DNA of 10,990 nucleotides from Myxococcales bacterium (GCA_025362165.1 JANYHY010000362.1:1-10990), one strand, 5' to 3'; shown: positions 1 through 9,365, numbered from the stretch's first letter. Translations and numbers: made by a program. Notes: a model not told the origin generated them from the sequence alone.

Positions 1-75
1 ATTCTCTGTGACGAGGTACTAGGAAGTTGTTCGCGTCGCAGAATGTTGGTTAGCGTCTTGACCACAAGCTCATCT

Positions 76-82
76 AGGGGGA
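76..82 (+). promoter_or_regulatory. Ribosome binding site deciding the amt start
   Basis: The purine run AGGGGGA ends 7 bases before ATG 90 and only 1 base before the alternative GTG at 84. The spacing favours ATG 90. No convincing sigma-70 or sigma-54 promoter was found in the 75 bases upstream that are in view. Confidence 0.6.
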
Positions 83-89
83 CGTGGCC

Positions 90-1307
90 ATGCTTCACAT
101 CGACACGGGCAACACTGCATTCATGCTGGTCGCGAGCGCGCTCGTCCTGCTGATGACGCCTGCGCTGGCGTTCTTTTATGGTGGCCTGGTCGGTCACAAG
201 AGCGTCGGCACCATTATGTTCCAGAGCTTCGTCTCCATGGGCTGGACGACGCTCATCTGGGTCTTGTGCGGCTTTTCGCTCTGCTTTTCAGGCGACTTTC
301 ACGGTGTGATTGGCAATTTGGATCAGGCGATGCTTCACGGGATTACCCTGGACACACCATCACCTAACCCGACGGTCCCAATGTTCGTGTTCGTCGTCTT
401 TCAGATGATGTTCGCGATCATCACGCCCGCCTTGATCACCGGCGCGTTCGCCAACAGAGTGACGTTCAAAGCATACTTGCTGTTTCTTACGCTCTGGTTG
501 TTCTTCGTCTACTTCCCATTCGTCCACATGATTTGGGGCGGTGGCATCCTGCAGAAGTGGGAAGTGCTCGATTACGCTGGCGGCATCGTCGTGCACACCA
601 CCGCGGGTATGGCCGCGCTCGCGTCAGTGATCTATGTCGGCAAGCGCAAAGTGAAAGAGAACGTCCCCCACAATATCCCGTTCGTCGCGCTCGGCACGGG
701 GCTGTTGTGGTTCGGCTGGTATGGATTCAACGCGGGCAGCCAAGGCGCAGTCGACTCGGTCACCACAGTTGCTTTCTTGAATACGCACGTCGCAGCGGCC
801 GCCGCCGGGATGACCTGGCTCTTCGTCGAGTGGCGTCGCGAGAAGAAGCCGAAGTTCGTCGGGTTCCTCACGGGGGCTGTCGCGGGGCTCGCGACGGTCA
901 CTCCAGCTTCGGGCTTCGTATCGCCGACATCAGCGATCCTGATCGGCATCATCGCCGCGCTCGTCTGCTACTACGCGTGCGCGTTCAAAGCCTCGCGCGG
1001 CTGGGATGACGCGCTCGACGTTTGGGGAGTGCACGGCGTTGGCGGCGCGACAGGCACCATCATGCTGGGCGTCTTCGCGTCGAAGTCCTTCAATCCTGCA
1101 GGAGCAGACGGCATCTTGCTCGGCGGCACCACGTTCTTCATCCATCAGTGCGTAGCGACTCTAGCCGCGGCGGTCTGGGCGTTCTCGTTCACGTACGGGA
1201 TGCTCTGGCTCGTCAACAAGCTGACGCAGGTCAAGGTGGACGACGATCACGAAGCGGTCGGCCTCGACGAAGCGCTGCACGGCGAGCGCGCGTATCATCA
1301 CGCGTGA
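90..1307 (+). CDS. amt: Ammonium transporter, Amt/MEP/Rh family
   Basis: Inner-membrane channel for ammonium/ammonia uptake, about 405 residues with roughly 11 membrane helices, the usual size for the family. Visible family marks, numbered from ATG 90, are: the Phe-gate region FQMMF (F108), W149 in MIWGGG, the signature DYAGG (D161), the first pore histidine in VVH (H169), WFGWYGFNAGS (F213, S217), and the second pore histidine in DVWGVHGVGG (H315). These match the known AmtB positions closely, so the pore should work. The C-terminal tail keeps GLDEALHGERAY, the segment that in this family contacts PII (GlnK), so PII gating is likely. No glnK is adjacent in this window. The frame can open at GTG 84, but AGGGGGA at 76-82 lies 1 base from GTG and 7 bases from ATG 90, so ATG is preferred. 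No clear cleavable signal peptide is seen, unlike E. coli AmtB. A zinc-ribbon gene follows 39 bases later on the same strand. Confidence 0.96.
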   Translation: MLHIDTGNTAFMLVASALVLLMTPALAFFYGGLVGHKSVGTIMFQSFVSMGWTTLIWVLCGFSLCFSGDFHGVIGNLDQAMLHGITLDTPSPNPTVPMFVFVVFQMMFAIITPALITGAFANRVTFKAYLLFLTLWLFFVYFPFVHMIWGGGILQKWEVLDYAGGIVVHTTAGMAALASVIYVGKRKVKENVPHNIPFVALGTGLLWFGWYGFNAGSQGAVDSVTTVAFLNTHVAAAAAGMTWLFVEWRREKKPKFVGFLTGAVAGLATVTPASGFVSPTSAILIGIIAALVCYYACAFKASRGWDDALDVWGVHGVGGATGTIMLGVFASKSFNPAGADGILLGGTTFFIHQCVATLAAAVWAFSFTYGMLWLVNKLTQVKVDDDHEAVGLDEALHGERAYHHA

Positions 1308-1346
1308 GCGGTGGTTCATGACTGTGCCGTGTGATATGGCAAGCGC

Positions 1347-1751
1347 GTGTGGTCCTGTCCGACCTGTGGCCAAGAAGTCGCCGATGAAGAGGTTGACTGC
1401 GCCAGCTGCAAGCGGCGTACGGCGAAGGCCCCTCCGCAAGTAGAGGCAGCCCGCGAGCAGCTCCGCATCACGCGTGAGAAGACGCTGACGGCCGGCCCCA
1501 AGGAGTGCGCCGAGTGCGGCGCTGACGTGCGCTTCGACGACTTCCGATTGAAGACAGACGAAGGGCGATATCTCTGCTCGGACTGTCAGGATGAGGAAGA
1601 CGAAGCGATCCGCCGCCGCGCGATGTTGATGCGCACCTGGACGGGTTGGATCGTGGTCATGCTCCTGATCGGCGCCTTGGTCGTCGGAGCGCTCAGCCTG
1701 AGCGGATCGCTCGGCTCGTTCCGCAAAGGGACAGCCGTAAAGACCGAGTGA
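1347..1751 (+). CDS. Small membrane protein with two zinc ribbons
   Basis: A 134-residue hypothetical protein. The first CxxC pair is at C4/C7 and C18/C21, the second at C54/C57 and C77/C80: two four-cysteine zinc-ribbon units separated by a basic helix-prone linker. An acidic stretch (82-86) and an RRR run (89-91) precede one hydrophobic helix at about 101-118 (WIVVMLLIGALVVGALSL), followed by a short tail. The ribbons therefore probably face the cytoplasm on a C-terminal anchor. An in-frame TGA at 1332-1334 limits the start to GTG 1347; no good Shine-Dalgarno is visible. It lies 39 bases after amt with no clear terminator between, so co-transcription is possible. It converges with the gene ending at 1758 (6-base gap). 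Function is unknown; zinc ribbons of this sort bind protein or nucleic acid. Confidence 0.8.
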   Translation: MWSCPTCGQEVADEEVDCASCKRRTAKAPPQVEAAREQLRITREKTLTAGPKECAECGADVRFDDFRLKTDEGRYLCSDCQDEEDEAIRRRAMLMRTWTGWIVVMLLIGALVVGALSLSGSLGSFRKGTAVKTE

Positions 1752-1757
1752 TCTTCG

Positions 1758-2228
1758 TCAGCGCCCCGAGCTGCCGGTGCCGATCTGTCCGAGCACCCAC
1801 GCCGCCCGTGCGTTGGTGTTCGCGTGCGTGGCGAGGGCTTGCGTCAGCTGCGTGTACCAGAGGTCGAGCGAGACCGTCTTCGTGCGGAGCGCCACGCCGC
1901 GCACGACCTTCTTGATGGTCGCGACCGCGTGCTGTCCCTCGCGGTGCACGTGGAAATGATCAGGGTCCAGATGAATCTCGATCGAGAGCACGTGCGCTCC
2001 GTTCGATTGGATCTGGGTGTGCTCCGTGAACCCCTGCGAGAGCGTGGTCGCGAGCTTGGTCATGAACGCTTCGACGTTGGCCAAGTCGATCGCCATGCCG
2101 GCCGCGATTTGGTCCGCACCGATGGCGACTTGCATCTGCGTCTTGCAGAACGGACACGTGTAGACACGACCATCCCACTGAGGGGTCATCATGGCGCCGC
2201 AGTTGTTGCATTGAACGGTCGATGACAT
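1758..2228 (-). CDS. Zinc-ribbon protein of unknown function
   Basis: 156 residues starting at ATG 2228. The N-terminus is a single zinc ribbon: C7/C10 (CNNC) and C25/C28 (CPFC), with the knuckle pattern CNNCGAMM...YTCPFC typical of rubredoxin-like ribbons. The remaining ~120 residues show no motif I recognise. They contain a helix-prone stretch (38-65), then alternating hydrophobic segments rich in His (HLDPDHFHVHREGQH, about 86-100) and a helical C-terminal part (WYTQLTQALATHANTNARAAWVL). No signal peptide or membrane helix is seen, so it is probably cytosolic. It lies downstream of the GH5 gene on the same strand, but a candidate terminator at 2288-2309 separates them, so it may have its own promoter. 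I could not place that promoter or a strong Shine-Dalgarno. Confidence 0.75.
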   Translation of the reverse strand: MSSTVQCNNCGAMMTPQWDGRVYTCPFCKTQMQVAIGADQIAAGMAIDLANVEAFMTKLATTLSQGFTEHTQIQSNGAHVLSIEIHLDPDHFHVHREGQHAVATIKKVVRGVALRTKTVSLDLWYTQLTQALATHANTNARAAWVLGQIGTGSSGR

Positions 2229-2287
2229 TGCTGCAAGGATATCGCTGGCGGGGCTGCCCTGTCACTCTAACCTTGAGCAGCGCGTCG

Positions 2288-2309
2288 AAAAGCGTGAGAA
2301 GGCTCACAC
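2288..2309 (-). terminator. Candidate intrinsic terminator after the GH5 gene
   Basis: Read on the minus strand, GTGTGAG-CCTT-CTCACGC folds into a 7-bp stem (one G-U pair) with a 4-base loop and is followed directly by TTTT. It begins 13 bases after the GH5 stop and lies 59 bases upstream of the zinc-ribbon start. The U-tract is short (four), so termination may be partial. Confidence 0.42.
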
Positions 2310-2322
2310 CGTCGTCCTCGTC

Positions 2323-3675
2323 TTAGCGGGGGCGTACGGTGATCGTTTGCGTGCCCGCGATGTGCGTGAGCGAGGCCGTGGTCTTGGTGAGCGCCACTTG
2401 GCACCCTCCACAGTCGATCGAGGCACCGCTGGGAAATAGTCTAGGTGGGAGCGCAACGAGGGTTGGCGCCGTGATCGACGCGTCTGCGGTCATCACGAAA
2501 GAGAGCGTCTTTTGCGCCTCATCATACGTGTAAGATGCAAGTGTCCCTGCGACGCGCTCTGGGTACGGTCGCACCACTTGGCCGGCGAGATCTGGCTTCT
2601 CTGTGCCGTCTGGATTCAAGAAGCCATAACCGTCGCTCTCGTCGTACGCCCAATACTCGTTGCCCGCGGCGACCGCGCCGGCGGCGTCGAACTCCGCGCG
2701 CATGTACTCCTTGATGCCAGGTTGCGAAGCCTGCCCGCCGTACTCACCGATCCATAGCGCGGCGTTGAGCGAGCGCGCTTCGGCCGCATAGTTCGTCACG
2801 TTCTGCATCAGCAGATCGCGGTGCGACGCATCGAAGCCCTTGCCTGACTCCGCGTCCGAGTCGTACGAGTGCGGCGAGTAGACGACGTTCGGAAATGAGA
2901 ACGGGGTCAAGCGCGTAGGCAGTCCGAGGTTGCGGCTCGCACCCGGTTCGAGGAACGCGACCCACTGCGGCGCGACCGAGCGCACGGTCGTCACCACCTT
3001 CGTGTAGAGCGGCGCGAGCAAATCAGGCTCGTATCCGGACATGGAATACGTGCCCCAATAAGGCTCGTTGAGCGCGTCGAAGCCGATCACGTTCGCGTGG
3101 TGGACGAGCTTGCTCGCCACGCGTCGCCACGCCTCGGCGAAATGCGATTGCAGCTCTGCGTCGTGATAGAGGCCATCCACGCACCTCTGCAAATTCGGAT
3201 CGAGGTACCCCAAGAACCACGGGGTCGCCGGCTTGAATGCGGCATACGATTGCTCGTCGCACGTCCATCGCGGCGCGCCGTCGCCGCCTGAGAAGCCATC
3301 GCCGTAGAGATCTTGGTGCATGTCGACGATGACGAGCACGCCCGCGTCTTGTGCCCACCCGATGCGCTCGTCGACCTTGGCGAGGTAGGCGTCGTCGTAG
3401 GCTCCGCGCGCGGGCTCGATCGCAGACCAGGTCACGAGGAAGCGCACCGAGTTCATGCCCCAGTCGTCGGGGAGGCGGGCGTAGTCGGGTGCCTGCTGGA
3501 AGCCGAAATAGGGCGCGTTCTTGTGGGCGCCAGCGAGATTCATCCCGCGCAGGATCACGGTTCTACCCTCCGGATCTCGCAGGGCGTCGCCTGACACGTG
3601 CCACGACTGCGGCGCTTGGCTCGATGGCGTGGTGCTACACGCGCCGATGAGCGTGGCGATGACGATCGCTCTCAC
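2323..3675 (-). CDS. GH5 glycoside hydrolase lipoprotein, endoglycoceramidase-like
   Basis: 450-residue secreted glycosidase. The N-terminus is a short lipoprotein signal: MRAIVIATLIGAC with lipobox L-I-G-A-C and lipidated C13. The TIM-barrel domain (about 25-365) shows GH5 clan-A features: VDMHQD (118-122), the acid/base glutamate in the NEP motif (E204), SPHSY (267-271) and the nucleophile in WIGEYGG (E311). The combination DMHQDLYGDGF...GAPRW and the transition RPYPERVAGT...SYTYD (369-384) into a C-terminal beta-domain (about 385-450) is what I associate with endoglycoceramidase-type GH5, which hydrolyses the glycan-ceramide bond of glycosphingolipids, rather than with ordinary cellulases. 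The exact substrate is inferred. A cysteine pair, C422/C425, sits in the beta-domain. The GTG start overlaps the TGA of the upstream histidine kinase (GTGA, 3672-3675), so translation is probably coupled; no independent Shine-Dalgarno is seen. Possible roles are turnover of the organism's own sphingolipids or attack on prey or host lipids. Confidence 0.88.
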   Translation of the reverse strand: MRAIVIATLIGACSTTPSSQAPQSWHVSGDALRDPEGRTVILRGMNLAGAHKNAPYFGFQQAPDYARLPDDWGMNSVRFLVTWSAIEPARGAYDDAYLAKVDERIGWAQDAGVLVIVDMHQDLYGDGFSGGDGAPRWTCDEQSYAAFKPATPWFLGYLDPNLQRCVDGLYHDAELQSHFAEAWRRVASKLVHHANVIGFDALNEPYWGTYSMSGYEPDLLAPLYTKVVTTVRSVAPQWVAFLEPGASRNLGLPTRLTPFSFPNVVYSPHSYDSDAESGKGFDASHRDLLMQNVTNYAAEARSLNAALWIGEYGGQASQPGIKEYMRAEFDAAGAVAAGNEYWAYDESDGYGFLNPDGTEKPDLAGQVVRPYPERVAGTLASYTYDEAQKTLSFVMTADASITAPTLVALPPRLFPSGASIDCGGCQVALTKTTASLTHIAGTQTITVRPR

Positions 3676-5654
3676 GGCGCACCCGCGATCGGCAACACGA
3701 GCGAGAACGTCGTGCCGCTCGGAGACGACTCCACGCCCACGCGCCCGCGGTGATCCTCGACGATGCGCCGCACGACCGCGAGCCCGAGGCCTGCCCCCTT
3801 GGCTTTGGTGGTGAAGAACGGCTCGAAGACGCGCGGGAGCACGTTGTCCGGGATGCCACCGCCGTCGTCTCTCACGGCGACGACCACACTCGCGTCGACT
3901 CGGCTCGCGTGGATCCGCACCGTTCCTCCGCGCGGCATCGATTGCATCGCGTTCATGGCGATGTTGGCGAGCGCTTGACGTATCAACCGACGATCCATCG
4001 GGATCGCAGGCAGATCGCGCTCAACCTTCGTCTCGAAGTTGATCTCCGCCTTGTGATCGGGCTGCGCCTGCACTGACGTGATCGCCTCAGCGATGACACG
4101 GGCGACGTCCTCTGGCTCTAGCGAGAGCTCGCGCGGTCGGGCGAAGTCGATCAGCTCGCTCACGATGTTGTTCAAGCGCGCGCACTCCTCCTCCAAAATG
4201 CCGAGCAGGATGGTGTCGTCTTCTGTCGGTGGGCGGCTGCGCCGGAGCGCGGAGGTCGCGTTGACCATGACACCGAGCGGGTTGCGGACCTCGTGCGCCA
4301 CGATCGCGGCGAGCTCTCCGAGGGCGGCGAGGCGCTCTCGCTTGACCATCGCCGCTCGCGTCGTCTCGAGGTCCGCGTAGCTGCGCTTGAGCGACTCGTA
4401 CAGGCGCGCGTTCGCGATCGACAGGCCCACTTGGTTCACCATCGCCTGCGCGAGCTCCACCCAATCGGCCTCGAAGGTGCGAGGTCCGCGCGTGTCGCCG
4501 AAGACGAGCACACCCTCCAGCCTCCCGCGCGGCGTCATCGGGAACGCGGCCACCGCCGTCGCCTGGAACTTGCCGACGAAGCGGGACTTCATCGCGCGTT
4601 CGCTCGTCGACGTGTCGTTGATGATGACAGGCTTTCGCTTCTGCGCTGCGAGGGCCGCGATGGTCGTATCGTCGTCGAGCGGGATCGTGACGTCGCGGAA
4701 CTGGTCGCGGTACGCCGCAGAGACCGCGCCGTCGCGTAACAACTGGTTCTCTTCGTCGAACAAGAGGACGAAGCAGTTCGACACGTCCAGCAGTGGCACG
4801 AGCGAGTCCGCGGTCATCTGAAGGACCACTCCGAGGTCGAGCGAACTCGAGGTGGCGCGCGACAAATCGAGCAAGATTTGGGTGCCGCGGAGCTTGTCCA
4901 GTGCCGCCGCGCTCCTTCGGGCTTCGGTGAGCGTCGCGCCCGCGAGGTCTGCGAACAAGGACAACAGGAACGCGTCGGACACGTCCACCGAGCCAGAGAC
5001 GATCAACACCTCGCCGTGCGTGGGGTCGCTCATGGGGAGGTAGACGCGTGTGGGCTCGACGCCGCCGCTCCCCTCGAAAACGGGTCGCCCGCTCTCCAGC
5101 GCGTCGCGCGCAAGCTCGCAAGAGAGCGCAGAGTGAACAGACCAATCGTCTCCGAGCGACATCGTCTGAGCGACGAACCCGGCGCGACGAAATCCTGCCA
5201 CTGCGCGCTCACGCACCTCGCGCTCACTGCCAGCGGTCCCGAGCGAGCTCGCGATCTCGAAGAGCGAGCGCGCGACGTCGAACCGGCGCTCGTCGGTCGC
5301 CATGATCGAGACGAGCATGAAGTCGCCATCTCCATCCGCTGCGGGCAAGAGCGACGGCTGCGCGTGCACGTAGATAGGCTGGCCGGTGGAGCCCTTTCCC
5401 AAGGTGGTCACGACGCCCTCGGGGATTTCACCGGAGCGCGCGTCGCCGACGAGGCCGAGGATCCTGCTCCGATCCAGCGACGGGAGCACGTCGCCCAGCT
5501 CGCGCGCCAAGAGATCGCTGCGGGCGTACCCGAAGACGCGCATGCACGCCTCGTTCGCTGCGACGATTCGAGTTCCGCGGAGCGCAATGACGGGGTGACC
5601 CAGCGCGTCCGCGATGTCGCGGACGTCCGTCGCGGTGTAACGCCTGCCGCTCAT
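3672..5654 (-). CDS. Soluble PAS-GAF-GAF sensor histidine kinase
   Basis: 660 residues with no membrane helix, hence a cytosolic sensor. Domains in order: PAS (about 8-120, with ALRGTRIVAANEACMRVFGY); a divergent GAF-like region (about 125-245); a clearer GAF (about 255-418, with LLDVSNCFVLLFDEEN and AVAAFPMTPRGRLEGVLVFGD); a coiled-coil linker (419-440); HisKA with H-box IVAHEVRNPLG and phospho-accepting H454; and the HATPase domain with N-box NIAMNAMQ (564-571), G1 DDGGGIP (596-602), F-box FEPFFTT and G2 KGAGLGLAV (619-627). All catalytic boxes are intact, so it should autophosphorylate and pass phosphate to an unlinked response regulator; no receiver domain is fused or encoded nearby. The architecture resembles NtrB/AtoS-type kinases. 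The ligand of the PAS/GAF domains cannot be told. ATG 5654 has no Shine-Dalgarno, which fits the very short leader predicted from the candidate promoter at 5661-5678. The stop overlaps the GH5 start. Confidence 0.93.
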   Translation of the reverse strand: MSGRRYTATDVRDIADALGHPVIALRGTRIVAANEACMRVFGYARSDLLARELGDVLPSLDRSRILGLVGDARSGEIPEGVVTTLGKGSTGQPIYVHAQPSLLPAADGDGDFMLVSIMATDERRFDVARSLFEIASSLGTAGSEREVRERAVAGFRRAGFVAQTMSLGDDWSVHSALSCELARDALESGRPVFEGSGGVEPTRVYLPMSDPTHGEVLIVSGSVDVSDAFLLSLFADLAGATLTEARRSAAALDKLRGTQILLDLSRATSSSLDLGVVLQMTADSLVPLLDVSNCFVLLFDEENQLLRDGAVSAAYRDQFRDVTIPLDDDTTIAALAAQKRKPVIINDTSTSERAMKSRFVGKFQATAVAAFPMTPRGRLEGVLVFGDTRGPRTFEADWVELAQAMVNQVGLSIANARLYESLKRSYADLETTRAAMVKRERLAALGELAAIVAHEVRNPLGVMVNATSALRRSRPPTEDDTILLGILEEECARLNNIVSELIDFARPRELSLEPEDVARVIAEAITSVQAQPDHKAEINFETKVERDLPAIPMDRRLIRQALANIAMNAMQSMPRGGTVRIHASRVDASVVVAVRDDGGGIPDNVLPRVFEPFFTTKAKGAGLGLAVVRRIVEDHRGRVGVESSPSGTTFSLVLPIAGAP

Positions 5655-5660
5655 CAGCCA

Positions 5661-5678
5661 GCGTGCAGTCTAGCACGC
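5661..5678 (-). promoter_or_regulatory. Inverted repeat around a candidate extended -10 for the kinase gene
   Basis: On the minus strand the sequence is GCGTGC-TAGACT-GCACGC. The two 6-base arms are perfect reverse complements, and the 6-base centre matches TATAAT at 4 of 6 positions. TG one base before the hexamer makes it an extended -10 (TGCTAGACT). A weak -35 (TTGAGG, 5688-5693) lies 15 bases upstream. Transcription would begin around 5660, leaving a leader of about 6 bases before ATG 5654. Symmetry around a -10 is what an operator would look like, but short GC-rich repeats also arise by chance. Confidence 0.3.
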
Positions 5679-5713
5679 GCTCCGACACCTCAAACGCCCG
5701 CACATGAGGTAAC

Positions 5714-5742
5714 TTGACGGGTTGTGCCCTTCCGAGCATGGT
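5714..5742 (+). promoter_or_regulatory. Candidate sigma-70 promoter for the lipoprotein-kinase operon
   Basis: TTGACG (5714-5719), a 17-base spacer and CATGGT (5737-5742) give a good -35 and a mediocre -10. Predicted transcription starts near 5749, about 28 bases before GTG 5778. If right, this excludes the longer reading from GTG 5724. Confidence 0.3.
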
Positions 5743-5777
5743 CTTCCATTGGGGCGACCCAACGGCATGGTTCACGC

Positions 5778-6737
5778 GTGAAACGTTCGACAAAAAGCAC
5801 CGCACTGACGCGCGCGCTCGCCCTCGGGTTCGCGGCGATGCCGATCGTGGCGTGTTCTCTGTTGCTCAACACATCGACCGAGCAGTGCGCGACGGACGGA
5901 GACTGCGCGCACTACGGGAGCGCCTTCAAGTGCTTCAGCCGCACGTGTCAGGCGGATACTCCGGACTCGGCCCCGGACGTGCAACCTGACGCAACCCCGC
6001 CAGACCCTGTGTGGGGCTGCCTCGGCAACGTCGTGACGCCGACGCCCAAGAAGCAAAAGGTCCACGTCACGGTGCCGCTCATCGAGCTCATCACCAAGTT
6101 TCCGGTCACGGACGTCAGCGTCAAAGTGTGCGCGAAGATCGACGTGAACTGCGCTACGCCGCTACAAAGCACCGTGCCCAGCGCACAAGGGGTGATCGCG
6201 ATCGACATCGACGCAGGGTTCGATGGCTACGTGCTGATCGAGCCCAACCTCCCGGACGCTGGCTGCAAGGTCGACTCGGGCCAGGACGCCGCCACCTGCT
6301 ACTACCCGTTGATCGCGCCGTCGCTCGTGTTCTTCAATCCGCCGCTCACGGACGACACGACGTACATCACGGTGATCATGTTGTCGCCGGACACGCTCGC
6401 GACGCTCGCCAAGGCCAACGGGGACACGGTGGATCCGACGCTCGGCGCCGTGTTCATGGAAGCGGTGGACTGCTCGTTTCACGCAGCCAAGGACGTCGCC
6501 GTCTCGCTCGACTCGACGACGATGCTGACGCGCGGATTTTACTTCACCGGCAGCATCCCTTCGTTGACCGCGAGCGCCACGGACTTGACTGGATACGCGG
6601 GCTTCATCAATACGCCCACGGGCGCACGCACTGTGACTGGCGTGCTCAAGCCCAGCCAGAAGTTCATCGGCAAGACGAGCGTGTTCGCGCGCCCGGGCCA
6701 TATCAGCTACACCACACTCGCACCATCGCAGCCCTGA
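5778..6737 (+). CDS. Cys-patterned envelope lipoprotein of unknown function
   Basis: From GTG 5778 the product has 319 residues and a textbook lipoprotein signal: basic n-region MKRSTK, hydrophobic stretch ALALGFAAMP and lipobox I-V-A-C with lipidated C26. The next residue is Ser, not Asp. The mature N-terminus carries QCATDGDC...CFSRTC (C37, C43, C52, C57), a four-cysteine pattern I associate with myxobacterial lipoproteins, probably disulfide-bonded. An Asp/Pro-rich linker (about 60-79) leads into a Cys-containing, beta-rich body. Its segment VTDVSVKVCAKI...GVIAIDIDAGFDGYVLI looks like a carboxypeptidase-regulatory/transthyretin-like sandwich, and a second, similar beta unit may follow near the C-terminus. 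These fold guesses are inference. The frame is open from GTG 5724, but that would add 18 residues ahead of a complete signal peptide, so 5778 is preferred. It is the first gene of a tight set with the Ser/Thr kinase downstream and may be its envelope sensor or anchor. Confidence 0.8.
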   Translation: MKRSTKSTALTRALALGFAAMPIVACSLLLNTSTEQCATDGDCAHYGSAFKCFSRTCQADTPDSAPDVQPDATPPDPVWGCLGNVVTPTPKKQKVHVTVPLIELITKFPVTDVSVKVCAKIDVNCATPLQSTVPSAQGVIAIDIDAGFDGYVLIEPNLPDAGCKVDSGQDAATCYYPLIAPSLVFFNPPLTDDTTYITVIMLSPDTLATLAKANGDTVDPTLGAVFMEAVDCSFHAAKDVAVSLDSTTMLTRGFYFTGSIPSLTASATDLTGYAGFINTPTGARTVTGVLKPSQKFIGKTSVFARPGHISYTTLAPSQP

Positions 6738-6743
6738 AGGAGG
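6738..6743 (+). promoter_or_regulatory. Strong Shine-Dalgarno deciding the Ser/Thr kinase start
   Basis: AGGAGG directly follows the lipoprotein stop (TGA 6735-6737). Two GTG codons follow, at 6745 (1 base away) and 6748 (4 bases away); the spacing favours 6748. It is the best ribosome site in the window. Confidence 0.7.
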
Positions 6744-6747
6744 AGTG

Positions 6748-8387
<1,640 letters not shown>

Positions 8388-8391
<4 letters not shown>

Positions 8392-9365
8392 GGCGACTCA
8401 ATAGCGCGATCGCGCTCGTGGTCACGCTCGCAGTATCGACGACGGCCTACGCGCAGAAGACGGACGAGGCGCGCAGTCGCTTCGGGCGCGGCGTCGAGCT
8501 CTTCAAAGACGGCGACTACCGCGCAGCGCTCATCGAGTTCAAGCGCGCGTACGAGCTCGCGCCGAACTACAAGGTCCTCTACAACCTTGGCCAGACGAGC
8601 CTCGAGCTGCAGGACTACGCGTCCGCGCTCAAGACGTTCGAGCAGTACTTGAGAGAGGGCGGCAAGGACGTCTCGTCCAAGCGCCGAGCAGAGGTCGAGG
8701 CGGAGCTCGGCAAGCTACGCACGCGCGTCGCGAAGATCACGGTCGAGGCGAACGTGGAGGGCGCCGAGGTGACCATCGACGACATCGTCGTCGGCAAGAC
8801 TCCGCTGACCGAGCCGCTCACCGTGAGCGCCGGACGCCGCAAGATCTCGGTCTCAAAATCAGGTCTTACCACCGCGACGCGCACGATCGACATCGCGGGC
8901 GGCGACAATCAGAAGGTGCCGCTCGAGCTGGTCGATCCGCAGGCAGCCGTCGTGACCACCACCAACCCGTCAACGGACAACCCAGACGTCGTTCGCGCTC
9001 CCACCCAAGGACCGCTCACCGTGTTCGAGCCCGTGAAGACCAAGAACATGACTCCAGTGTGGATCGGGGTTGGCATCACGGGTGGTCTCGCGGTCGGCAC
9101 TATCGTGTTCGGGATCGTCGCCATCTCTGCGAAGAGCACGTTCGACACGCGCGTCGGCGAGCTCGGTCAAAGCGCGCAGAGCATCGACGACGCGCGTTCA
9201 CGGACACGAACGTTCGCGCTCGTCACCGACATCTTCGGCGGTGCGACGATCATCGCGGCAGGAGTGACTCTCGCGTTGGCGCTCACGCGACCGACAAGGA
9301 TCAAAGAAGCGTTCGTTCGCCCATATTTCAGCCCTTTCGGCGGCGGTGTGGCCGGCGCCTTCTGA
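8388..9365 (+). CDS. TPR-PEGA envelope protein with two C-terminal membrane helices
   Basis: 325 residues. A Sec signal peptide ends in AYA (cleavage after A22). Residues about 25-92 form two to three TPR units (RGVELFKDGDYRAALIEFKRAYELAP, then YNLGQTSLELQDYASALKTFEQYLREG). A PEGA domain follows (about 115-181, ITVEANVEGAEVTIDDIVVGKTPL), then a Thr/Pro-rich spacer and two hydrophobic helices (about 224-247 and 277-299) separated by a polar loop. The end, PYFSPFGGGVAGAF, finishes in Phe. The TPR and PEGA parts should face the periplasm. ATG 8388 overlaps the kinase stop (ATGA), so the two are translationally coupled and the protein is a likely partner, substrate or regulator of the kinase. The family is known to me only by architecture; PEGA is thought to bind other envelope surfaces or proteins. 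No specific role can be assigned. Confidence 0.88.

Noticed and set aside
1..75. Sigma-54 or nitrogen-regulated promoter upstream of amt.
   Set aside because: No GG-N10-GC element resembling TGGCAC-N5-TTGC was found; TTGACC at 58-63 has no partner -10 at proper spacing. The real promoter may lie left of the window.
2323..3675. Calling the GH5 gene a plain cellulase.
   Set aside because: The DMHQDLY...GAPRW block and the RPYPERVAGT junction with a C-terminal beta-domain fit the endoglycoceramidase type better; substrate remains unproven.
4087..5145. A 352-codon open frame on the minus strand within the histidine kinase gene, in another frame.
   Set aside because: Its product is Arg-rich and low in hydrophobic structure, with no motif, while the kinase frame has every domain box. 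It is a by-product of GC-rich codon use.
4878..5717. A 279-codon plus-strand frame antisense to the kinase.
   Set aside because: Arg/Ala/Glu/His-rich composition, no recognisable domain, and complete overlap with a well-supported gene.
5724..5777. N-terminal extension of the lipoprotein from GTG 5724.
   Set aside because: It would put 18 polar residues before a complete lipoprotein signal peptide, and would overlap the candidate promoter.
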